Shown here: positions 8,867-19,246 of the stretch, one piece after another
Position numbering within the stretch: the first letter of the stretch is position 1
Layout: every line of letters begins with the position of its first letter
Assembly: GCA_010093685.1 (NCBI GenBank)
Contig: MU006229.1
Location: forward strand, 310,001-374,000
Source: Ophiobolus disseminans
Taxonomy: Eukaryota; Ascomycota; Dothideomycetes; Pleosporales; Phaeosphaeriaceae
Direction: 5' to 3'
Length of the DNA: 64,000 nucleotides
Made by a program: the position numbers and the translations under genes
Notes under the pieces: model-generated
Seen by the model: only the letters and a program-made list of their open reading frames with translations
The model's database searches: none
What the model was told of the DNA's origin: nothing

Positions 8867-11083
8867 TCAACTCGTCCCGTCGAGAAACGCATCTAGGAAA
8901 TTCATGTCAATGATCTGCGACATCCAGTGCTCGTCGCGCACATCCAGAAGCACAGGATCAAACTGGTCCACACCGCCACGACCTTGAGAAGACGCGAGTT
9001 CCGTTCCAGCTCTCGGATCCCACATTGCCGTCTCAGTTACATCGTGCGCAGCGTTATTCAAGTTCGGCCGCAGAATGCGCAGGAGGCCAAAGTAAGGGAT
9101 GAAGATCCGCTCTCCCTCTTCCGTGGCCGACGCCGATGCCGACGCCGAAGCGGCAGCAGCAGTAGCAGTCTGGCTGTCGGTCTGAGCCTGCACACTGACG
9201 TAGACTCTGTCCTCGGTGACGCGGAGATTGTTCTTCGCCTGTATTTCTAGCAGTCGATGCAGCACATCGGCGCTCTGTGCCGAAAGGGTATCGCCGCTAG
9301 AGTGGCCTACGCTTCGCATCGTTTCGAGAGCCTGCTCCATCATGGCTCGGTCGCTGGGCGCTTGGTGCGAGAGAAGGCTGTCTACCTGCAAGGAGAACTC
9401 GTCCTGAGTTTGCGCATGCGAACGATAACTGCTGCCGCCGATATGTGCCAGGACAAGCGTGATGGCGGCCATGAGGGCCAGGAAGTTTGCAAAGCGACAG
9501 CTGAACACTGACTGGTTGACGTCACGCAAGAGGACAAAGCGGGACAGGACTTCGCGCGAAGAGTGTGCGCATGCGATTCGCGCCATTTCAGATCGCTGTC
9601 GGTCGCCGTCTCCCCGGGCTAGCATATGAGGGACGTTGATCTGGGTTCGAAGATCGTGGTGCAGCATCTGGATCATCAACCGCCGCATGTCCCAGAAGAG
9701 CGTGACGGAACTCTTTGCGCTTTCGGAAAGATTCGGCGCCAGCCACCAATGGCTGGGAGCGCTGTTGGCTGCCCTCTGCAACTCGTACTCCATGGCTTGC
9801 GTGGCCTCGACGTCTGGCGGGCAGCTTAGGTCGGAAGATGAGTGTGCGAGCGCGAGATTCATGACGTGGCTGTACACCTGCTCTAAATAGGCCTCTGGCG
9901 TTTCCATCGCCATGTCGTGCAGGGAGGGGGCGGTGCTCTTGGTCACATCGGCCACACCTGGCGGGAGGCCCAGCATACGAGAGAGTTGGAGGTTGTAGTG
10001 AACCATGCGGAACCATAAATTGGGCAAGTCTCGCTTGTGACCGCTGCTGTCGCTGCCGCTGCCGGTACGGGACAAATGAAGTCCCATGCTCTGCGCCAGA
10101 CGAATCGCTCTCTGCACGGCCATCCAGCTAAGTCGCAAACGGCCACTGTTGCACTGGTATATACTTTCCAAGATGACCGCTTCCAGACTCTCGACGCTGC
10201 CGAGGAGGTCGTCCTGCCGGGTTACAAGACTGATGGCTGCGGTGGCACAACGTTCCATCAACGCGGCAGCAGGTTCGACCAGGCTGGACAGTTCGGGGTA
10301 GATAGTGCATATCATCTCTTGTAGAAAGACGACAAGCTGGAGCATATATCTTGCCACCAGAATTGGCTCCGCCGTCACTGGAGGTGGCTCAGATAGAACC
10401 CCGTCCGTCGGCTGGATTCCGTTGCGGCGTAGAGTGGCATATGAACTGGTGATGTGGATTGCCGATAGCACAGGTTGGCGTGCAGTCGCCTGGCGCAGCA
10501 GTTGAATGTCTTGCGGGCAGGGCAGTGAGGCATGAAGGGTTTGAGACAGGGTCTTTGATCCGTCCGAGCAGAAGGAGGTGGGAAGAGGAGTCACTGCCAA
10601 CCCTAGAGGAAGTGCCGTCTGAGACGAGCCAGTCGATGTTTCTGCGACCGCTATCGGGGGAGCTGAAGTTGGCGGGCCCGTTTGTCTTTGGCTTTGGGAT
10701 TGAGTCTGGGAAGCCAACTGCGCGACCATGTCCTCGATGTGCTGCAAGCGGGTGCGGGTGACGGCCGTTGCTTGTGCGGCCTCGTTATCAGCAAAGCGCT
10801 GGCTCACACATCGGGTGCCACGGCGAAGACAGCCAGTGCAGACGTCGCTGTTGTCGCCAAAAGTGCATTTCTCTTTGCGCCGCTTACATGCCCAGCAGCT
10901 GTGCGTGCCTTTGCGCAAGTTTCGTTTTCGTTTTCTAGCAACAGAGTCGTCGTTCTCATCATCGTCGTCGTGTTGACGACGAGCGTCAATTCGCGACCCG
11001 TCGTGCGCTGGATTCTTATTCGGGTTTCTGGCCGACATTTTGATTTGACTGATGGGGTTTTCGTTCGTTGTTTGATCCACCAT
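8867..11083 (-). CDS. Zn2Cys6 transcription factor, divergent from MFS pump
   Basis: Intronless, 738 residues from the ATG at 11083; the frame upstream has only a TTG. After an acidic and basic stretch (DDDDENDD, RKRKRN) the zinc cluster has six Cys at about residues 63-92 with spacing C-x2-C-x6-C-x8-C-x2-C-x6-C, followed by a short coiled coil (RLQHIEDMVAQL). The centre has the fungal-specific middle homology region (RLRLSWMAVQRAIRLAQSMG). A Ser/Ala repeat lies near residue 640. Such proteins bind CGG triplets as dimers. The gene is head-to-head with an MFS exporter, and the 449 bp between them hold a CCGGCCGG-containing direct repeat, which suggests it controls the pump and perhaps itself. 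Inducer unknown. Confidence 0.9.
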   Translation of the reverse strand: MVDQTTNENPISQIKMSARNPNKNPAHDGSRIDARRQHDDDDENDDSVARKRKRNLRKGTHSCWACKRRKEKCTFGDNSDVCTGCLRRGTRCVSQRFADNEAAQATAVTRTRLQHIEDMVAQLASQTQSQSQRQTGPPTSAPPIAVAETSTGSSQTALPLGLAVTPLPTSFCSDGSKTLSQTLHASLPCPQDIQLLRQATARQPVLSAIHITSSYATLRRNGIQPTDGVLSEPPPVTAEPILVARYMLQLVVFLQEMICTIYPELSSLVEPAAALMERCATAAISLVTRQDDLLGSVESLEAVILESIYQCNSGRLRLSWMAVQRAIRLAQSMGLHLSRTGSGSDSSGHKRDLPNLWFRMVHYNLQLSRMLGLPPGVADVTKSTAPSLHDMAMETPEAYLEQVYSHVMNLALAHSSSDLSCPPDVEATQAMEYELQRAANSAPSHWWLAPNLSESAKSSVTLFWDMRRLMIQMLHHDLRTQINVPHMLARGDGDRQRSEMARIACAHSSREVLSRFVLLRDVNQSVFSCRFANFLALMAAITLVLAHIGGSSYRSHAQTQDEFSLQVDSLLSHQAPSDRAMMEQALETMRSVGHSSGDTLSAQSADVLHRLLEIQAKNNLRVTEDRVYVSVQAQTDSQTATAAAASASASASATEEGERIFIPYFGLLRILRPNLNNAAHDVTETAMWDPRAGTELASSQGRGGVDQFDPVLLDVRDEHWMSQIIDMNFLDAFLDGTS

Positions 11084-11532
11084 CAGGAACTTGATTGCTC
11101 TGTGTTTAGGACGTTGGGCTATACATGGAGACCGAGGTAATAGCAACTGTGTAGTATTGACTGTGGAGGGCGCAGGTCACGTGTCCTTGCTTACCAACCC
11201 TGGCCAAGAAAGCAACGCGCGTAAGCTCTAGGTGATCAACCTATAAGCTAATGCTAAACTTTGTGTATACCTTTTGATGCGGAAAAGTTTGAGTGCTACT
11301 CTGGATGCCAGTCCTGACCACTCCCGCCGGCCGGTCTCCGGGTCATGACACTGAATTACTTCCGCCGGCCGGCCTCCGGGTCTTGATACTGAAATTGGAT
11401 CCGCGGTAGGTTAAGAAACCCTACATTATCTCTGCTTTTTCGCTTACCTGTTCCAGCGGTCACAAGACGACCTCTGCTAACAATCTCTCGCTAAATCAAG
11501 GACCGCTCTGAGTATCTAGCATCACTCTCTCC
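11084..11532. promoter_or_regulatory. Shared promoter of Zn2Cys6 regulator and MFS pump
   Basis: 449 bases between two divergent starts. It contains the 32 bp direct repeat listed separately. The pump ATG is preceded by a C/T-rich leader. Confidence 0.6.
11324..11393. repeat. 32 bp direct repeat with CCGGCCGG core, candidate operator
   Basis: Two copies, 11324-11355 and 11362-11393, agree at 29 of 32 positions. Each opens ccgccggccgg, continues to ctccgggtc and ends with an actgaa element. They start 38 bp apart. Zn2Cys6 dimers typically bind paired CGG/CCG triplets, and each copy has several. The position between the regulator and the pump fits an operator. Confidence 0.6.
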
Positions 11533-13413
11533 ATGGCTACTGACCACTACAAAAAGTCCGAGGGCGACATCTCGCAGACTGCCCCCTCCTCGTCGTCTGA
11601 TACCGACGACGTTGAATATGTCACCTCGTTCAAACTAGCCCTGGTCATGATCACCATCAATCTGAGTACATTAGTTACTGCTTTGGATCTGGTGAGCACA
11701 AGGTCCGGGACCACTTTGGCAGGAACATGAGGCTGACCCAAACACTCCTCATTCTAGGGCATCGTGGCCACCGCTATTCCCGCCATCACCGAAGACTTTC
11801 ACTCCCTCAATGAGATTGCCTGGTACAGCGCCGCTTGCTTCATCCTCGTTGGAGCTACCAGTGCTCAGTGGGGGAAGCTATTCACCTACTGTTCAGCTCC
11901 CCTGACATACATGGCCGCTCTTGTTCTGTACCTAATTGGAAGCGTTATCGCTGCCGCAGCACCAAACTCTACCGCCTTGATTGTTGGCCGGGCTATCCAA
12001 GGTGCGGGCTGCTCGGGAGCATTGAGCGGTTCTATCATGATCATTAGCTTTACTGCTGCCCCTAAGAGCCGCCCTATGTTGATTGGCATCTGGATGGGAG
12101 TCTTGATGGGTGCCACCGTCCTTGGTCCCCTTCTTGGCGGCGTCTTCACTACTGCCTTGTCTTGGAGATGGTAAGCATCCTCCGGTATTCGCACTTATGA
12201 TTCTTCTAACGTGTCAACCTCAGGTGCTTCTGGATCAATCTCCCCGTCGGTGGTCTGGCTCTCCTTCTGCAGTTCTTTTTCCTTCGCGTACCGAAGCAGA
12301 TCAAGCCGATACCTGCAACGTGGAAGGAGATCATCCTACAGCTCGATTTCTCGGGCTTCCTCATCATCACTGCTTCCTTGATCTGCTTTACCCTCGCGCT
12401 AGAATGGGGAGGATTGTCAAAATCATGGTCTGACGGCGCTGTCGTCGCTACACTCGTTGTCTGGGTTGCCCTGACCGTCGGGTTCGTCCTCAACGAATGG
12501 CTTCTTGGTGCGCGGGCAATGATTCCGCTCTATCTGCTGAAGCCCCGCATGACATGGGCGAGTTGTCTCTATGCTTGGCTGTGAGTGTCTATTCTCTAGG
12601 CTCTTTTCTCTTTTTCATAGCAACGGAATTGCTGATCTCTTCCAGTGCAAACTGCGCCAACTTCCAGATCATGTTCTACTTGCCCCTCTACTTCCAGTCT
12701 GTTAAAGGAGACTCCGCCATCATGAGTGGGGTTTACACCCTTCCTTTCGTGTGCTTCTATACAGTAGGATCGACGCTCAGCGGTGCCTGGATTGGCAAGA
12801 CTCGGCTTCCGGTTGCCATAGAAATTGCCAGCCCTCTACTAGCCTTAATTGGTGCCGTCTTGTTTTATGAGATGGAAGTCAACACGTCGAAGGCCTGGTA
12901 TGTTGGAGCACAAATTCCATTCGGTTTCGGCGTCGGTCTCGGCAATCAAGCGCCCGTGACTGCACTGCAGGCCTTTGCCAAGCCAACGGAGGTTGCAGCA
13001 ACTGTGGGTATCATCTTTAGTAAGTCAGCCCTTGGAGCAGTCGCTGTGTAAAAACCTGCTAACCACTTCGGATAGCATGCCAAACCATCAGCGGCGCTTA
13101 CTTCAACACGGCAGCGCAATCACTCTTCGCGAACACCATGTATAAGAGGGTCGCAGCCACAGCTCCGGAGATCAGCCTCATGCGGATCAGCGAGGCTGGT
13201 GCGTCCGGCCTCAGCAAGAATTTCAGCGGATCGCAGCTTACTGTTATGCTCGAGGCATATATGGTTGGCATCAAGAATGTCTTCCTCTTCGCCATTGCAG
13301 GAGCGACCGCAAGCGTGTTGGTCGCGTTCTTGATACCCCCAATCAGGCTTCCGGCTTACAAAGAGAAAACTGACGAGGAGACAGGGACTGCGAGTGCAGA
13401 CCCGGAACAGTGA
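11533..13413 (+). CDS. MFS exporter, DHA2 (14-TM) drug/toxin efflux type
   Basis: Five exons: 11533-11691, 11758-12170, 12224-12580, 12646-13019 and 13076-13413. All introns are GT-AG and the joins keep frame, giving 546 residues. The N-terminus is hydrophilic (SSSSDTDDVEY), followed by many membrane segments. The antiporter motif C region is clear across exons 2-3 (GPLLGGVFTTALSWRW then CFWINLPVGG). Other family markers are ALDLGIVATAIP in TM1, GRAIQGAGCSG, and a late extracellular loop before the last TM segment. Known relatives export toxins, fungicides or self-made metabolites at the plasma membrane. The divergent Zn2Cys6 gene suggests inducible expression. Substrate cannot be told from sequence; no biosynthetic genes are adjacent. 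Confidence 0.92.
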
Positions 13414-14398
13414 GACTGTTTCGAGCATACAATGGTCTCGTGACATTCAGGTCGACTTGCTGTCACTTGTACATTGGACCATAAGGTAGAAATGCCACGA
13501 ATACGTGTTCTGTGGGCATCATTGACTCATTAGTCGTTTGTATTATAGCTATCCTATAGATATAGATTAAGAAGAAAGATATCTGGACATCCCACACAGT
13601 TGTGATTCACAGCCTAGTGTTGGCACAGCACCTAATTTCGTTTCTCGGGAATCACGGCTAGCAAGGAACAAAAATTATTTCCTCTATTAATCTTATTCCG
13701 TGTCCCTAACTTGATATGCTAGCAAAGGAGATTTGTTCCCCTACCACTTCATGTTGGTTTGTACTGTTATAACTTACATCAGCCTACAAACGGGACCTGA
13801 TCTCGAGATCGAATCTTCAAAGCTTGACTTCAACAATACGATCTCGGGGCTGGATGTAGATTTGGCTCTCTTTACTTGGATGATACATAAGAAAGAGTGA
13901 ATTCTTATCGTAGAGCAGCTTGTAGCGGATATACGGCAGCAGGTAGAAGTGATGTGTGGACCGATTGATAGCTATACGATACATATAATCACCCTCTAGG
14001 TGCGTCTTAGGTTCTATGACACTGCATGTGCCACGGCAAACTCAGCCCGCTCGAAAAACATACAAGTGTCTCTCATCCGTTCATTCTGATCGCCATCGTA
14101 GATCCACCGTAACTTTCCCTCCAACTTTTAATACATTTCGTCCTAGCAGGAATGTAAAGAACAGTCACTATTGCGTTTGTAACGAGATCTTTTGACTTTT
14201 CATGGTGTGCGAATATAATCGCAACAGCACAGAACATTCGTCCCTAAGGTCGATCTCTGCAACATCACGTGACCTTGGGACCTTGAACTCACTAAGCTAT
14301 CGATAGCACCCTCCTCCACCAGGAACTTAGCCTCCGCTCCACCGAAACTCACTCGCTCACTCGCTCACCTCAAATCTCGCATCGATCAACATACGAAA
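13414..14398. other. Intergenic, A/T-richer, no gene seen
   Basis: 985 bases. No frame with family features. It carries the second copy of the aacatcacgtgac ... tgaactcacta pair (14261-14294), then a short ctcactcg repeat at 14348-14368 just before the F-box stub. Confidence 0.45.
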
Positions 14399-14470
14399 AT
14401 GGATGTCCCACCGACAAGCTTCCTCGACGGCTGGCACAACTTGCCAGATGAGCTCAAGCTCCTCGGGTAA
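14399..14470 (+). pseudogene. F-box-like stub, copy 4 (N-terminal 23 codons)
   Basis: The ATG at 14399 opens MDVPPTSFLDGWHNLPDELK, nearly the same opening as the other copies, then reads LLG and stops at TAA 14468-14470. No family-like sequence was found downstream on this strand before the next, opposite-strand gene. The C/T-rich leader before the ATG is preserved, so this looks like the 5' end of a member truncated by deletion or rearrangement. Confidence 0.75.
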
Positions 14471-14715
14471 ATGGACAGCGAAGATAACAGTGTCGGGACA
14501 GATGAGATCATGGTTGTATTGCGTAAATTCTATGGATAGCACGATCTAATTATCATGGCTCGCACAGAGTGTTGGAGATCAACCATCTCGTTGTCGTTCC
14601 TTGCCATCCTTCTCCTATATGTTTGCCATGTCTTCCAACCTTGTACACCTCCACTCATGCTCTTGGCAAAGTGCATGCGGATTTTTTTGTATACTTTCAT
14701 AACAATCTTCACCTC

Positions 14716-15384
14716 CTATCGTGCCTTCAACAAAATCTTAGTGTGCGCTAACAATCCGTCTAGTCGAGACCAGTCCGCATCGTCGTAGCGACAAGTACTG
14801 CTTGAGTTCTCAATAGGCCACACAAGAATGATGACTTCTAGAGTCTCTAAATTGGTGAAGTCATTTTGCCATGCCGTATCATGAGGTGTCGGCATGGATC
14901 CGAGGGCCCCGTGTGTCGATTGGTTCGCCGCGACCAGTTCTCGCGTGGGTGCTAAGATCAATCGCCACCGAGAACTTGGATTCATAAACATGTCTTCGAG
15001 TGTGTTATGGACGAAACATGAATCAATGGTGACTGAAAGGTTCTTGATCAGCTCCGCAGTTTCCTGCCTTGGGTGCCGAAGCATTGCTCGGACGGTGGTC
15101 ATGTGATTGTAAGCACCACCCGTGACCGAGAATTTGTTCCGGCCATAATAAGACTTCTTTATATCACCCGAGAACTCTTTCCGAACTCTGAGAAGATCCA
15201 AGAGGGTGGTGCTGAGTATTTGCGCATGCTCGTTTGCATCGATGCAGTTGCTGCGCCGGATGTTATCTGTGATAGCTTCTACGATCATGAGTCGAAGCTC
15301 CGGTGGCAGGGCGCTGAACCTATGGAATATTGTAGGTGGCTCGTCTCTCATGTAACGAAACTCGTGAGCAGTATTGTTCGTCAT
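14716..15384 (-). CDS. F-box-like protein, copy 5 (divergent subtype)
   Basis: 222 residues from the ATG at 15384. The F-box-like opening is IFHRFSALPPELRLMIVEAI, then SYYGRNKFSV, ETAELIKNLSVTID and NLETLEVIILVW. It resembles copy 8 (20289-21161) more than copies 1-3 and 6-7: both have (E/K)-x-YYG-x-N after the F-box and a final predicted helix of LL/LA-rich sequence. An in-frame ATG at 15591 would add 69 residues containing a hydrophobic stretch. I prefer the shorter form because its F-box then lies about 25 residues from the start, as in the paralogues, but the longer one cannot be excluded. Confidence 0.6.
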   Translation of the reverse strand: MTNNTAHEFRYMRDEPPTIFHRFSALPPELRLMIVEAITDNIRRSNCIDANEHAQILSTTLLDLLRVRKEFSGDIKKSYYGRNKFSVTGGAYNHMTTVRAMLRHPRQETAELIKNLSVTIDSCFVHNTLEDMFMNPSSRWRLILAPTRELVAANQSTHGALGSMPTPHDTAWQNDFTNLETLEVIILVWPIENSSSTCRYDDADWSRLDGLLAHTKILLKAR

Positions 15385-15691
15385 GGTAATGTCCTGCGTG
15401 GTGGTGAGCAAGCTTAACGGTAGTGATTTGAGAATGACGTGAGATACTCGCATTATGTACCAAGCTTCTGCTTGCTGCGGGACCAATTGTTGGATCCGCT
15501 GAGGTGGTCTTGTGGAAAATGTGTAGCCAAATAACCAAAGAAAGTAACCAGCACTTATTGCGGCACTTGACACATGCAACGAATCTGCCATACATTACTG
15601 CCTAATCTTAAGCTCTGTAAAGCGTAGTGTGTCATGTGCAATAAGTTTGTCCATCGCAACAGGGTCGTAAATAACAGGACAAGCCGTGCTG

Positions 15692-16623
15692 CTATACTTC
15701 GTGCTCAATGTCCGCCACACGAGGCACTCTGTGCAGGCGTAAGCAACAAAAGCTCGCCACAAGTTCAATCTAGAGACTATCAGCAAACGCATGGTAAAGA
15801 TTTCGTAGGTCCTTACACATTGCTGAATTGTCTCAACATCCTCGGAACTCACACCGATACGTCGAGTGCCTCGTAGATGCCATGCGGTCTCTCTCGGCAG
15901 ATTCTGGATCATAATACCAGAGAGCACCGTGAGCTCCGTCTCGACATCGTTCAGGATGCTGTGATCGGATAGGTATAGCCCGTACGTGATTTGTTTGCTT
16001 GTCCAATCTGATCACCTGTTAGATATGCAGATGGCGTGAGAAGATGTCATACCAAAGTCTCGTTGGGATGCCAGTACGTTGTCAATGTTTTGCTGGTTGT
16101 GCTTGTACAAGCGATCTTGCCATTCGAATCCGCGCTTCGCGTTCGCTTCGTCACACTGCCAGCCTTCCCTGTCCTCATATCAGTAAAGTCTGTAGTTCTA
16201 TTTGATTCTGGTTCATACCTTGAAAAGGTGTAATCCTTGTCTTCTGGTCGCGTGATCGCGTCGATGTCGAAGATGGCTTCAAGCGGCTTGCAGACACCAA
16301 CAATGACTATGAGCTTAAAGAGAGTCTCTCGGATGCGCCGCATCAACCCTTGTCGCTGCTCTGATGTAGTGTACTCGGGTCGCTTGATGAGCTCTTTGTA
16401 CAGCAACGGCGCAAAGCTGGGCTGGCCACCGCCTACCATGGCCGCATACTGAATCGTGTCATTACCAACGCAACGACAAGTTTTATAGCAGTCTTACAGT
16501 GAGGACATACCACGTGTCCTTCCCAAGGGATTCCGATGGAAACTTCTCTTCGATCGCTCTGAATAGTGCGAGGGCTTCGTCTTCTGTGGGATCGCGTGGT
16601 ACTGGAAGCTCGCTGCTAGCCAT
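15692..16623 (-). CDS. Carboxymuconolactone decarboxylase-like (AhpD-like) protein
   Basis: Five exons on the minus strand: 16498-16623, 16219-16448, 16053-16168, 15817-16007 and 15692-15769. Introns are 45-50 nt, all GT-AG and in frame; 246 residues. The start MASSELPVPRDPTEDEALAL leads into WYVLTYAAMVGGGQPSFAPL, ETLFKLIVIVGVCKPLEA, EGWQCDEANAKRGFEW, then YGLYLSD, VLSGIMIQNLPRETAWHLRG and VEVIQQC-like, ending RVADIEHEV. This is the fungal CMD-like family with the AhpD fold. A CxxC redox pair is not seen, so peroxidase-type chemistry is not supported. The gene is head-to-head with a short-chain dehydrogenase, hinting at joint regulation. Substrate unknown. Confidence 0.85.
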
Positions 16624-17062
16624 CTTGATGGAGGTGCGATCCGAGTGGTATAGAGTCGAGGAGGGAATTTTGAAAATATGGAACTAGGATTGGTATCATA
16701 TTCATGTAGGTCAGCAGCACCTTGTACGTAACGTTAATTTAGTAAGGAAGAAGGGGCGAATGACGACGCGTTTTCAGCACGCGTCAGATTTGGCGGGGCA
16801 AGCGCAACCCCTCTATCCGGAGACACAGCCATCTCCCCGACTACAACATCCTATCAATTTGTTGAATTGTGGCATTGTGGTGTTGTTCGAATTACAGTTC
16901 TCATGTTCCCACCGAGTTGCAGAACTCTATATCGGAATCGTTTAATGGCTGACGTTCGCCGATCAGACTAGCCACACGTCACCTACCTCGGGTCAAGGTG
17001 CTGGTAACTCAACGTTCATCCACTGAAGTTTAGCAAGCGTCATTTCTCCCAGATACATCAAA
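16624..17062. promoter_or_regulatory. Shared promoter, CMD-like / SDR
   Basis: 439 bases between two divergent starts. No repeat or known operator was recognised. An A/T-rich patch lies near 16670-16745. Confidence 0.45.
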
Positions 17063-18078
17063 ATGCCGTCGCCTCAAAGCTTCCTCCTTCCCAACAGTAA
17101 CCCAAAAACAGTCATCGTCACTGGTGGCGCAGGAGGCATCGGCGCGCAAACAATTCGCTCCTACCACTTATCTGGGTGCAACGTCGTAATAGCAGACCTT
17201 CCATACGCTCAAGGTGCCGCCAACGAGCTCATTACATCATTGTCCGATGCCAGTCGAGCAATGTACCACCCAACCGACATCACCAACTGGGAAGACATGA
17301 GAAGCTTGTTCCGAGAGACAAAGAGACAATTCGGGCAAGTTGATATTGTTGTCGCAAATGCCGGCTTGATGGAGAGTAAGGGATTCTTCCACTTTGATGA
17401 AGATGAAACGGGCGAGTTGAAGGAGCCGACTGAGGCGCACAAAATAATTGATGTCAATCTGAAGGGAACTATGAATAGTACGTGAATGTAGACGCAGTGT
17501 TTGATTGTCTTTGACGAGAAGTAGCACTACGACTGGCCATGCACTCCATGTCATCTAACCCACCTGACGCGGACGGCGCTCGAGGTTCCATTGTCCTCAT
17601 CGCATCAACCTCTGGATACTTCGGTGGCACTGGCGTGGTCTCCTACATTAGCTCAAAGCATGGTGTCGTTGGACTCGCGCGCGCTTCGCAACGAAAAGCG
17701 AACGAGCTAGGCGTGCGGGTAAATGTCGTTGCACCCTTCTTTACGCCAACGCACATCACAACTGGCTACTCCGATCAGTGGGAAAAAAGAGGCCTGCCGG
17801 CAAACACGGTCGAAGGCGTTGCAAAGGTTGTTATAGAAGCTAGTACGAATCCGGAGAGGAAAGGTCACAGTGTGATGGTAAGCAAACTGATTTAACATAG
17901 CGTTTAACGCACTAACACTACACGCCAGGTTGCAGGGAGTTCAGTAAAAGAGATTGAGACCGCCAGGACCGCACTCATACCAGAGTGGTTAGGCGAAGAC
18001 ATTACCGACGTCATGGCAAAAGGCGGTAAATTCTTCGATGATATGGGCGGCTACACACTACCCAAAGCTCGCTCGTAA
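17063..18078 (+). CDS. Short-chain dehydrogenase/reductase
   Basis: Three exons: 17063-17477, 17525-17877 and 17929-18078; 305 residues with in-frame GT-AG introns. Classical SDR features: nucleotide-binding TGGAGGIG at residues 20-27, DI after the fourth strand, the NAG motif (VVANAGLM), catalytic Ser in LIASTSG (about 166-168) and YISSK (Tyr179, Lys183). It resembles the NAD-dependent 15-hydroxyprostaglandin-dehydrogenase-like group in fungi. An acidic residue at the end of strand 2 (ADLPY) favours NAD. It oxidises or reduces a small alcohol or ketone, presumably cytosolic. It shares a promoter with the CMD-like gene. Confidence 0.9.
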
Positions 18079-18256
18079 GCATCACACAAATCGATGCTTC
18101 TTGATGCTCTCAATCACCCCTCCAAACCGTTTCACGGCTGCACTTACATGGCCCAACTTTATACCGGTCCTTTCTCATACCCTACCCCGAGAGTCTGAAC
18201 AGTGAGTCTCATACAATACCCCACATAGTCTCCAATTTGCTGCGTCCAGTCGATTA

Positions 18257-19002
18257 CTACATCTCCGACTCAAGAAAGGTTTTCTGACCTTCCAGATTAC
18301 AGCGCTGATACCACCGCTCCAAGCGTCCACGCGCCTCCGTCCCACTCGTCTCAATCCCAGATTTACCAAGCAGCAGCATCTCCAGCCCATCAAACGCCCT
18401 CGCCTCACGCTGTCCCTCTCTTACTTCAGCCTCCACAGCGCCATAACACGCGCCGTGGTAAAACTCCAACACCAGCACGCGCGTCGGAAATTGCATATTC
18501 GGCAACTTGTCAAAAGCCAGAAACTCGTGTCTCCACATACAATGGTCGCCGTAAATCGTTATCTCAAGGTAGTGCAAATTATTCAGTTCCGATGCGCCCG
18601 AGCTCAACCGAGATAGGAAATTGTATCCCTTCTGACTTATATCCCCGCTGCAACTCTTCTAACGGAAAGGATAACAATAGGCGGTAGGCGAAGCGCCTAG
18701 TCGTGGAAAAAGCTTCGCCGCCAGAGCAGCATTACGTTTTGTTTGTAGAAGGTTTCGTAGGCGAGGGAAGCTGTCGAGGGGCATGTTAGGAATGGGAGGA
18801 CGGGTTTTGGGAAGCGGGTTAGGCCGCTGATGGAGCGTTCGTGTTTTTTGTACGAGGCGGTGAGCTTTGTGGCTAAGGTTGGGGAGACGCGGGGATTGAG
18901 GGCGCGGTAGTATTGCCCGTGTGGGAGAGCGAAGCTTGATATCTTTAGCTTTAGCTCGGTTGGTAGCTTGTTCCAGTTCTCTACGAACGTCACAGTTTGC
19001 AT
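18257..19002 (-). pseudogene. F-box-like paralogue, copy 6, multiply broken
   Basis: The ATG at 19002 opens MQTVTFVENWNKLPTELKL. The frame keeps LPFLTCPSTASLAYETFYKQN, then stops at TAG 18697-18699. The same frame still reads family-like LRLPPIVILSVRRV before another stop. The rest (LNNLHYLEITIYGD, TRVLVLEFYHGACYG, GLEMLLLGKSG, LERWYQRCN) continues in a different frame to 18257. At least two stops and one frame change mean this is a pseudogene. The stand-alone N-terminal frame is 101 residues. Confidence 0.78.
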
Positions 19003-19246
19003 GGGATTTCATAGTGGATTTAATTTCAAAGTTGAAGTCTTTCTTGTAGTCGCAGTAGTGACTTACTCGAATGAGTTGTCTAGTCCCCGTTGATGGGTGT
19101 CGGGTATTATATGTATAAGAGATTTGAAAAGCGCGAGTAACGGAGTTCAGTGAGCTTGCCTTGTACCGGCAGGAGTTTCACATCAATTTCACTCTGCTAA
19201 TGTGTAAGGGTGAATTGTCGGACGTTACTAATTGCCACATCCAACC

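Noticed and set aside
10037..11140. Several plus-strand frames of 95-152 codons
   Set aside because: All antisense to the Zn2Cys6 coding sequence.
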